Assembly (NCBI GenBank): GCA_902495955.1
Contig: CABUZE010000058.1
Location: forward strand, 1-5,968
DNA length: 5,968 nt
Direction: 5' to 3'
From: an uncultured Collinsella sp.
Lineage (GTDB): Bacteria; Actinomycetota; Coriobacteriia; Coriobacteriales; Coriobacteriaceae
The translations under genes were made by a program, and so were the position numbers. Each line of letters begins with the position of its first letter. Position 1 is the stretch's first letter. Below the pieces are notes generated by a model that saw only the letters and a program-made list of their open reading frames with translations, did no database searches and was not told the DNA's origin. Positions 1 to 5,183 of this stretch are shown piece after piece.

Positions 1-57
1 ACCCAAAACCTACCGTTCACCGACATTTTTGCTTCCCCGAACGGCTTTTGTCGACCA

Positions 58-75
58 AATGTTAACGTTGCCATT
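58..75. promoter_or_regulatory. Palindromic LacI-type operator O1 upstream of lacE
   Basis: The 18-bp site AATGTTAACGTTGCCATT is an imperfect palindrome with a central CG. Its half-sites are AATGTTAAC and, on the other strand, AATGGCAAC. A central CpG flanked by inverted half-sites is typical of LacI/GalR-family operators, where paired hinge helices insert leucines at the centre. The site recurs in inverted orientation at 178-195 with 17 of 18 positions identical, and in related form near the repressor gene (4893-4910, 5025-5042, 5047-5064). Binding by the repressor encoded here is inference. Confidence 0.65.
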
Positions 76-120
76 GTGCAAACACAGAGCCACCGGGCGG
101 CTCAAACGTTTACGCATAAG

Positions 121-168
121 GAATCGGCGGTTCGCAGGCACAGAAACCACCGGTTCGCGTCTTTTTTT
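121..168 (+). terminator. Terminator-like hairpin in the lacE leader (possible attenuator)
   Basis: Bases 121-132 pair with 145-156: ten Watson-Crick pairs, one G-U and one C-A mismatch, closing a 12-nt loop. Five bases later comes a run of seven T (162-168). This resembles a factor-independent terminator reading rightward, though the gap between stem and T-run weakens it. It lies between operators O1 and O2 and ends 87 bp before the lacE start. It could end transcription from an upstream gene. If the lacE promoter lies near O1, it could instead attenuate lacE. I found no convincing -35/-10 pair for lacE, so the choice stays open. Confidence 0.45.
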
Positions 169-177
169 GTGTCGCAA

Positions 178-195
178 AATGGCAACGTCAACATT
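178..195. promoter_or_regulatory. Palindromic LacI-type operator O2 upstream of lacE
   Basis: The site AATGGCAACGTCAACATT is, on the minus strand, AATGTTGACGTTGCCATT, differing from O1 at one of 18 positions. Its centre is 120 bp from that of O1, and it ends 60 bp before the lacE ATG, a normal place for a repressor to block initiation or early elongation. The pair could support DNA looping. That is inference, because 120 bp is not a whole number of helical turns. Confidence 0.65.
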
Positions 196-244
196 TTGGC
201 AACCGAACGCCAAAAGCTACCATCGTTGCTAACCCCCGACTCTT

Positions 245-249
245 AGGAG
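245..249 (+). promoter_or_regulatory. Ribosome binding site of lacE
   Basis: AGGAG lies six bases before the ATG at 256, near-ideal Shine-Dalgarno spacing. It fixes the start of the permease. Confidence 0.8.
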
Positions 250-255
250 CATTGC

Positions 256-2031
256 ATGGAGCAACTCATCGCCACCATCGAAAAGGGCCAGCCCTTTTTC
301 AACGCGATCGCCCGCAACAAGTACCTCAAGGCGATCCGCGACGGCTTTATCTCCGTCATCCCCATCATCATCTTCTCGTCCATCTTTTGCCTGGTAGCCT
401 CGGTCCCCAACATCTGGGGTTTCTACTGGCCCGATGACATCAACAACGCCCTGTGGAAGTGCTACAACTACTCCATGGGCATCCTGGCCATCGCCTGCGC
501 CGCCACCACGGCCAAGCACTTCGCCGACGCTCAGAACCGCGATCTGCCCAAGAACAACCAGATCAACTTCATCTCGTGCATGTGCGCGGCCATCATCGGC
601 TTCTTGCTCCTTTCGAGCGACAACATCGCCACGGACGCCGCCAGCGGCTTCAACACCACCTACCTTGGTTCCAAGGGCCTGCTGACCGCTTTCATCGCTG
701 CGTTTGTGACTGGCATCATCTACAAGTTCTTCATTAAGCGCAACATCACCGTCAAGATGCCCGAGCAGGTTCCGCCCAACATCTCGCAGACCTTCAAGGA
801 CATCATCCCCTTCTCCGTCTGCATCACCGTCTTTTGGGTTTTTGACATCGTCTTCCGCGCTGCTTTTGGCTTCTGCTTTGCCCAGGGTGTCATCCAGGTG
901 TTCCAGCCCCTGTTCACCGCTGCCGATGGCTACATCGGCCTCGCTGTGATCTACGGCGCCATGAGCCTGTTCTGGTTCGTCGGCGTCCACGGCCCCTCGA
1001 TCGTCGAGCCCGCCATCGCCGCCGCTCTCGTTGCCAACATGACCGACAACCTGGCCGCGTTCCAGGCTGGCCAGCACGCTTCCGCTGTCCTGACCCAGGG
1101 TGCCCAGTACTTCGTCGTCTGCATGGGCGGCACCGGCGCCACGCTCGTCCTGGTCTTTATGTTCTGCTTCCTGGCCAAGTCCCAGGAGATGCGCGCCGTC
1201 GGTAAGGCCGCTATCGTTCCCGTGTGCTTTGCCGTCAACGAGCCGCTGCTGTTCGCCGCACCCATCGTGCTCAACCCCGTCTTCTTTGTCCCGTTTGTCT
1301 TTGCCCCGATCGCCAACATCTGGATCCTCAAGATCTTTATCGACTTCTTGGGCATGAACGGCTTTATGTACACCCTGCCCTGGACCGTCCCCGGCCCCAT
1401 CGGTACCATCATGGGCCTGGGCTTCCAGCCGCTCGCCTTTGTGATGCTCGCCCTTATCCTGGTCGTCGACTTCGTTCTGTACTACCCGTTCTTCCGTGCC
1501 TATGACGCCCAGAAGTGCGCCGAGGAGGCCGAGATCTCCCAAGAGGAGCTCGCCGCCAAGAACGCCGAGAAGGCCGCCAAGCTCAACGATGCCTTCCAGG
1601 GCAAGGCTGACGCCAAGAGCGTTGCCGCCGGCGCTGCCGCCGAGGCCGTGAAGGCCGACTCCCCCGCCGCTTCTGCAGCACCCGCTGCCGAGGCAACGAC
1701 CGCCAGCGACCTCAACGGCAAGCGCGTGCTCGTGCTCTGCCAGGGCGGCGGAACCTCGGGCCTGCTCGCCAACGCACTGGCCAAGGCTGCCAAGGAGCGC
1801 GGCATCGATCTTGAAACCGCTGCCGAGGCATATGGCAACCATGTCGACATGCTCCCCGACTTTGACCTGGTCGTCCTGGCCCCGCAGGCCGCCAGCTACC
1901 TGGCCGACCTGCAGAAGGACTGCGAACGCGTGGGCAACAAGTGCGTCGCCTGCCGTGGCAAGCAGTACATCGAGCTCTCCCAGAACGGCGATAAGTCTCT
2001 CGCCTTCGTCTCCGAGCAACTCTCGAAGTAA
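256..2031 (+). CDS. lacE: PTS lactose-type permease, fused EIIC-EIIB (EIICB-Lac)
   Basis: The 591-residue protein is the membrane transporter and phosphoryl donor of a lactose/cellobiose-family PTS. It takes up a beta-galactoside and phosphorylates it, using phosphate passed from HPr through EIIA. The N-terminus (KGQPFF, then a RDGFISVIPIIIFSSIF stretch, residues 28-44) and the whole EIIC part closely follow Lac EIIC as I recall it. About ten hydrophobic segments lie between residues 30 and 412. The family motifs GVHGPSIVEP (243-252, His245) and VNEPLLF (327-333, Glu329) match the positions of substrate-site His and Glu residues known from cellobiose EIIC. A charged, alanine-rich linker (about 420-486) leads to an EIIB domain (about 488-591). 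Its VLVLCQGGGTSG loop holds the phosphorylated cysteine Cys495. Length and domain order match LacE of firmicutes (about 570-590 residues). The start has a clear ribosome site. No EIIA gene is adjacent, so EIIA must come from elsewhere. Lactose is the likely substrate, but another beta-galactoside is possible. Confidence 0.93.
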   Translation: MEQLIATIEKGQPFFNAIARNKYLKAIRDGFISVIPIIIFSSIFCLVASVPNIWGFYWPDDINNALWKCYNYSMGILAIACAATTAKHFADAQNRDLPKNNQINFISCMCAAIIGFLLLSSDNIATDAASGFNTTYLGSKGLLTAFIAAFVTGIIYKFFIKRNITVKMPEQVPPNISQTFKDIIPFSVCITVFWVFDIVFRAAFGFCFAQGVIQVFQPLFTAADGYIGLAVIYGAMSLFWFVGVHGPSIVEPAIAAALVANMTDNLAAFQAGQHASAVLTQGAQYFVVCMGGTGATLVLVFMFCFLAKSQEMRAVGKAAIVPVCFAVNEPLLFAAPIVLNPVFFVPFVFAPIANIWILKIFIDFLGMNGFMYTLPWTVPGPIGTIMGLGFQPLAFVMLALILVVDFVLYYPFFRAYDAQKCAEEAEISQEELAAKNAEKAAKLNDAFQGKADAKSVAAGAAAEAVKADSPAASAAPAAEATTASDLNGKRVLVLCQGGGTSGLLANALAKAAKERGIDLETAAEAYGNHVDMLPDFDLVVLAPQAASYLADLQKDCERVGNKCVACRGKQYIELSQNGDKSLAFVSEQLSK

Positions 2032-2040
2032 GTAACGCTC

Positions 2041-2074
2041 AGGGCCAGCCGACCATCCAAGACCGGCTGGCCCT
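2041..2074 (+). other. Strong intercistronic hairpin between lacE and lacG
   Basis: AGGGCCAGCCG (2041-2051) pairs perfectly with CGGCTGGCCCT (2064-2074) around a 12-nt loop. Only a weak TTCGATTT follows, so this is not a good intrinsic terminator. It starts 9 nt after the lacE stop codon and ends 23 nt before the lacG ATG. Plausible roles are a partial terminator or an mRNA-stabilising/processing element that sets the ratio of transporter to hydrolase. The structure is seen; the role is inference. Confidence 0.6.
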
Positions 2075-2097
2075 TCGATTTAGACGATTGGATCATC

Positions 2098-3537
2098 ATG
2101 TCCGTTAATCCTGCTAGCGTCACCAACCCGCCCGCGCAGTTTCCCGAGGACTTTGTCTTTGGCGGCGCCACCGCTGCCTACCAGGTAGAGGGCGAGACCC
2201 GCACTCACGGTAAGGGCAAGGTTGCCTGGGACGACTTCCTGGAGGCCCAGGGGCGCTTTTCCCCCGATCCCGCTTCGGACTTCTACAACCAGTACCCCGT
2301 CGACTTGGAGCTGTGCGAAGAGTTTGGCATCAACGGCATTCGCCTCTCCATCGCCTGGAGCCGCATCTTCCCCAACGGTACCGGCGAAATCAACCCCGAG
2401 GGCGTCCAGTTCTACCACGATCTCTTCGCCGAGTGCCATAAGCACCATGTTGAGCCGTTCGTCACGCTGCATCACTTTGACACGCCGCTTCCTCTCTTTG
2501 AGAAGGGCGACTTCCTCAACCGCGAGACCATCGACGCCTTTGTGGACTTTGCCACCTTCTGCTTTAAGGAGTACGCCGACCAGGTGACCTACTGGTTCAC
2601 CTTTAACGAGATCTGGGCCGACGCCTCCAACACCTACATCGAGGGCACCTTCCCCGGTGGCGTCAAGGCGCATCTTGCCGAGGCCTTCCAGTGCGAGCAC
2701 AACATGATGCTCGCCCACGCCAAGGCAGTGCTGGCCTTCCACAACGGCGGCTTTAAGGGCAAGATTGGCGTCATTCAGTCGCTGGAGTTTAAGTATCCGC
2801 TCAACGAGAACGACCCCGCCGACATCAAAGCCGCCAACAACGAGCACGTGCTGCAAAACCAGTTCTTGCTCGACGCCACCTTCCGCGGCGACTACGCGCC
2901 CGACACCCTCGAGTGCGCCAACCGCCTGGCCGCCGTCTCGGGCGGCACCATCGAGATCTTGGACGAGGATCTGGATATCATGCGCGAGGCCGCGCTCTAC
3001 AACGACTACCTGGGCGTTAACAACTACCAGTGCCGCTTCTTGAAGGCCTACGATGGCGAAAACGACCTGCACCACAACGGTACGGGAGAGAAGGGCACCG
3101 GCCGCTGGCGCGTTAAGGGCATTGGCGAGCATGTGAACAAGCCTGGCATCCCCACCACCGACTGGGACTGGATCATCTATCCCGAGGGCCTGTTCGATCT
3201 GCTCGTCTACATTAAGCAGCGCTACCCCAACTACAAGCAGATCTTCATCACCGAGAACGGCATGGGCTACAAGGACCCCTACAAGGACGGTTTTGTGGAC
3301 GACCAGCCGCGCATCGACTACATCGAGCAGCACCTGCGTTGGCTGCTCAAGGCCATGGAGGTGGGCGTCAACGTGGGCGGCTACTTCCTGTGGAGCCTGC
3401 AGGATCAGTTCTCCTGGACCAATGGCTACAACAAGCGTTACGGCTTCTTTTACGTTGACTTTGAAACCCAGAAGCGCACGCCCAAGGCAAGCGCCTACTG
3501 GTACAAGCACGTGGCGCAGACCCGTCGTCTGGACTAG
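2098..3537 (+). CDS. lacG: 6-phospho-beta-galactosidase (glycoside hydrolase family 1)
   Basis: This complete 479-residue cytoplasmic GH1 enzyme would hydrolyse the phosphorylated beta-galactoside made by LacE, giving galactose-6-phosphate plus glucose if the sugar is lactose. The N-terminal GH1 signature FVFGGATAAYQVEG is at residues 19-32. The acid/base glutamate is Glu171 in TFNEI, and the nucleophile is Glu386 in ITENG. The phosphate-binding motif SWTNGYNKRY (439-448) aligns with the LacG residues known to hold the 6-phosphate: Ser439, Lys446 and Tyr448. Trp440 sits where LacG has the tryptophan linked to galactose-6-phosphate preference; 6-phospho-beta-glucosidases have a smaller residue there. 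The DWDWIIYPEGL and YPNYKQIFITENG stretches also closely follow LacG. It starts 66 bp after lacE, presumably in one transcript, with only a weak GGA five bases before the ATG. A terminator follows at 3584-3632. Activity on related phospho-sugars cannot be excluded. Confidence 0.93.
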   Translation: MSVNPASVTNPPAQFPEDFVFGGATAAYQVEGETRTHGKGKVAWDDFLEAQGRFSPDPASDFYNQYPVDLELCEEFGINGIRLSIAWSRIFPNGTGEINPEGVQFYHDLFAECHKHHVEPFVTLHHFDTPLPLFEKGDFLNRETIDAFVDFATFCFKEYADQVTYWFTFNEIWADASNTYIEGTFPGGVKAHLAEAFQCEHNMMLAHAKAVLAFHNGGFKGKIGVIQSLEFKYPLNENDPADIKAANNEHVLQNQFLLDATFRGDYAPDTLECANRLAAVSGGTIEILDEDLDIMREAALYNDYLGVNNYQCRFLKAYDGENDLHHNGTGEKGTGRWRVKGIGEHVNKPGIPTTDWDWIIYPEGLFDLLVYIKQRYPNYKQIFITENGMGYKDPYKDGFVDDQPRIDYIEQHLRWLLKAMEVGVNVGGYFLWSLQDQFSWTNGYNKRYGFFYVDFETQKRTPKASAYWYKHVAQTRRLD

Positions 3538-3583
3538 CGGCTGGCAGGGTTGCCCGCTCACACAACCTGTCCCCATTTCTCAG

Positions 3584-3632
3584 CCGGGGGCGGCACGTCA
3601 CACGGCGCGCCGCCCCCGGTCTTTTTGTTTTT
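3584..3632 (+). terminator. Intrinsic terminator after lacG
   Basis: CCGGGGGCGGC (3584-3594) pairs perfectly with GCCGCCCCCGG (3609-3619) over 11 bp with a 14-nt loop, followed at once by TCTTTTTGTTTTT (3620-3632). The GC-rich stem plus T-tract is a textbook factor-independent terminator. It lies 46 bp after the lacG stop and closes the lacE-lacG unit. Confidence 0.92.
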
Positions 3633-3646
3633 GGGCTGGTCGGGAG

Positions 3647-3796
3647 CCGTTTGTCTCGATCTGTAACATCTAGCCGAGTTTTTTGGTCCTAGCTGTTACA
3701 GATTGAGACGAACAGGATTGCTCTTTCCGAAGAATCTAAATCTGTAACACGTAGCCCGCTTTTGACCGTCTACCTGTTACAAATCGAGACAAACGG
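3647..3796. repeat. 150-bp nested inverted-repeat element with four related arms
   Basis: Terminal inverted repeats at 3647-3668 and 3775-3796 match at 21 of 22 positions. Two further arms lie inside. Arm B (3689-3713) is the inverse of 3649-3673 at 22 of 25 positions, and arm C (3739-3754) is the inverse of 3770-3785 at 13 of 16. All four share a TGTTACA core in alternating orientation. The arms can pair A-B and C-D as two hairpins, or A-D outside and B-C inside (3694-3703 with 3740-3749, perfect over 10 bp). I see no coding capacity and no clear target-site duplication (flanks GGGAG and AGTAG). It fills the gap between convergent genes, ending 8 bp from the repressor stop codon. It looks like a REP/BIME-type or MITE-like interspersed repeat; whether it recurs in the genome cannot be seen here. 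Confidence 0.7.
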
Positions 3797-3804
3797 AGTA
3801 GGAC

Positions 3805-4833
3805 CTAACCCCGTATGTCCCTAACAGTCGAGCGTTCGCACAGCGTACTCGGCACATGAATCGCCTCAATAGACGAGCTCTCTCCAATCGCCGCCTCAAA
3901 CGCAAGCTTACCGACACCGCGCAAATCAAATCGCAGCGTCGTCAGCCGATTGTGAGGAACAAGTCCCTCGAGTGCGTCGTCGATACCAACCACGCTCACG
4001 TCGTCGGGCACGGACAGGCCCGCGTTCTCGAGCGCGGCGATAACGCCCAGCGCCATCTGGTCATTTGCCGCAAGCACGGCAGTCGGCGCCTGCGACCCGC
4101 CGGCAAGCACCTCGGCCGCAATCCGCTCGCCCATGGCGTACCCACTGTCCGCACTCCAATCGCCACGCAGCATCGGAGCGGCATCGACATGAGCACGACC
4201 CAGCGTATCGCGCCAACCGGCCTCACGAAAACGCGAGGAAATCGAGTTTTCCGGACCCGCCACAAACCGCATATTCGAGTGACCATGTTCCAGCAGATAA
4301 TTGGTCAACAGCTCGCACGAACCATACTGGTCGGAGTCGATCGTCGTGCAGCGCGGATGCGCATACATGGACAGGATGACCGTTCGCACTCCCGGCTGGG
4401 GAACAAACTCCTCAAAATCGGGAGCCATGCGGTTCATGTTGAGAATCATGCCGTCGACGGGTCGCTCGACCATGCGGCGCGAGGCATCGGCAAGTGTATA
4501 GGGCTTGTCGCCGCCCATCTCGATCATAGTGACGGCAAAATCGTGCTCGCGCGCCGCTTGCATGATACCCTCGAGCGTCGCCAGGTTACCGACACGTGTG
4601 ATGTTGTACATGCACAGGCCAATAGAACGATACGACCCGCCGCGCAACGCCGCTCCAGCAAAATTGGGACGAAAGCCCAGCTCTTCCATGGCGGCCAGCA
4701 CACGCTTGCGCGTCTTTTCCGTCACGTTGGGCATACCGTTGACCACGCGAGACACAGTCTGGCGGCTCACGCCAGCGAGCGCCGCAACCTCTGCCGCGCT
4801 CGCCGAATGACCATTCCTTGTCTGCTGAGCCAT
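3805..4833 (-). CDS. LacI/GalR-family transcriptional repressor
   Basis: The 342-residue protein has the standard LacI-family layout. An N-terminal helix-turn-helix (about residues 13-32; EVAALAGVSRQTVSRVVNG) leads through EKTRKRVLAAMEELGFRPN to a hinge (about 56-66) that keeps the DNA-intercalating leucine (Leu63). The usual Ala-Arg of the hinge is Gly-Ala here (PNFAGAAL). A periplasmic-binding-protein-like sugar domain (about 70-335) follows, with typical blocks: VDGMILN, IDSDQYG, AANDQMALGV and VSVVGIDD. It probably senses a sugar or sugar phosphate and releases DNA when bound; the ligand cannot be read from the sequence. I chose the ATG at 4833, with GGAAGG just upstream, because family members begin shortly before the helix-turn-helix. 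An in-frame GTG at 4842 and an ATG at 4890 are alternatives; the latter lacks a ribosome site. The gene converges on lacG and diverges from the GH1 gene at 5184. The operator after its promoter suggests autorepression. Confidence 0.92.
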   Translation of the reverse strand: MAQQTRNGHSASAAEVAALAGVSRQTVSRVVNGMPNVTEKTRKRVLAAMEELGFRPNFAGAALRGGSYRSIGLCMYNITRVGNLATLEGIMQAAREHDFAVTMIEMGGDKPYTLADASRRMVERPVDGMILNMNRMAPDFEEFVPQPGVRTVILSMYAHPRCTTIDSDQYGSCELLTNYLLEHGHSNMRFVAGPENSISSRFREAGWRDTLGRAHVDAAPMLRGDWSADSGYAMGERIAAEVLAGGSQAPTAVLAANDQMALGVIAALENAGLSVPDDVSVVGIDDALEGLVPHNRLTTLRFDLRGVGKLAFEAAIGESSSIEAIHVPSTLCERSTVRDIRG

Positions 4834-4892
4834 GCCTTCCACGCTAACCTGCTTCCCAACTATTCCCCGCGCCCATGGCGCATCGTACATAC

Positions 4893-4910
4893 ATCGATAA
4901 CGTGCTCATG
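4893..4910. promoter_or_regulatory. Operator O5 at the repressor gene's own promoter
   Basis: The site ATCGATAACGTGCTCATG shares a 12-bp run, TAACGTGCTCAT, with operator O3 (5030-5041), with the CG centred in the same frame. Its outer left half is degenerate. It lies just downstream of the predicted transcription start of the repressor gene (about 4914, minus strand), the usual position for negative autoregulation. Weaker than the other sites, so a lower-affinity operator is likely. Confidence 0.5.
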
Positions 4911-4920
4911 ATACCCGAGC

Positions 4921-4950
4921 CATATACCACAACATGAAAACTTCTGTCAA
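4921..4950 (-). promoter_or_regulatory. Predicted promoter of the repressor gene
   Basis: On the minus strand a perfect -35 hexamer TTGACA (4950-4945) is followed after 18 bp by TATATG (4926-4921), which matches the TATA of the -10 consensus. The start point would be near 4914, giving an untranslated leader of about 80 nt to the ATG at 4833, with operator O5 inside the first 25 nt. Confidence 0.55.
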
Positions 4951-5024
4951 TCAAAACCGCTTACCGAACAAATACAACCGTTCGCGGCTGTTTGAAGTTG
5001 TTTTGTTTCTATACATCCCAGCCG

Positions 5025-5042
5025 GATGTTAACGTGCTCATT
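5025..5042. promoter_or_regulatory. Operator O3, first of a tandem pair in the divergent region
   Basis: GATGTTAACGTGCTCATT keeps the 18-bp architecture of O1, with a central CG and ATG...CAT ends. The centre of O3 is 22 bp from that of O4, about two helical turns, so two dimers could sit on the same DNA face. A TATACA at 5010-5015 is a possible -10 for the rightward gene, though its -35 is poor. If real, O3 would cover the start point. Confidence 0.6.
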
Positions 5043-5046
5043 GTCA

Positions 5047-5064
5047 AATGTTCACGCGCTCATT
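5047..5064. promoter_or_regulatory. Operator O4, second of the tandem pair
   Basis: AATGTTCACGCGCTCATT has the outer AATG...CATT ends and central CG of the operator family. Its left half matches O1 and O2 except at the variable seventh base; its right half (GCGCTCATT) matches O3 and O5 rather than the lacE operators. It lies 119 bp before the GH1 start at 5184. Confidence 0.6.
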
Positions 5065-5167
5065 TTGGTTCTAATCATTTTAAGATAGTGTTTATCGGGC
5101 TTTTTCACCGCTGAACGCTAACCAGGGAGCCTCCTGAGCGCAAACGCACAATATCGAACAGCGAGAC

Positions 5168-5174
5168 GAGAGGG
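5168..5174 (+). promoter_or_regulatory. Ribosome binding site of the second GH1 gene
   Basis: GAGAGGG lies three bases before an ATG at 5178 and nine before an in-frame ATG at 5184. The first spacing is short and the second slightly long. I prefer 5184; choosing 5178 adds only Met-His. Confidence 0.5.
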
Positions 5175-5183
5175 TGTATGCAT

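Noticed and set aside
13..49. Terminator of an upstream gene (CCGTTC 13-18 with GAACGG 39-44, then CTTTT)
   Set aside because: A six-bp stem around a 20-nt loop and a four-T run is too weak to call, and no upstream gene is visible.
99..116. Sixth operator or catabolite (cre) site around AAACGTTT at 104-111
   Set aside because: Only the central eight bases are palindromic; the outer positions fit neither the local operator family nor the cre consensus.
120..148. BglG/LacT-type antiterminator (RAT) site
   Set aside because: GCAGGCA and AAACC resemble the 3' half, but the conserved GTTACTG half is absent and the spacing is off; mentioned only as a caveat in the attenuator finding.
229..2019. 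Long open frame (596 codons) on the minus strand opposite lacE
   Set aside because: The product is low-complexity, rich in Gly, Asp, Val and Leu, with no recognisable domain. It mirrors the high third-position GC of the real gene and has no supporting ribosome site.
2080..3576. Long open frame (498 codons) on the minus strand opposite lacG
   Set aside because: Same antisense artefact: the opposite strand encodes an unmistakable full-length GH1 enzyme with both catalytic glutamates.
3640..3804. CRISPR array or tRNA/ncRNA gene in the repeat-rich intergenic region
   Set aside because: The repeats alternate in orientation rather than being direct with regular spacers, and no cloverleaf or known RNA motif is apparent.
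4834..4890. Longer repressor starting at the ATG at 4890
   Set aside because: The extra 19 residues have no family counterpart, no ribosome site precedes 4890, and the ATG at 4833 sits at the normal distance from the helix-turn-helix. A GTG at 4842 remains possible.
3856..4911. 351-codon plus-strand frame opposite the repressor gene
   Set aside because: The minus strand carries a complete LacI-family protein; the plus-strand product is Arg/His-rich with no domain.
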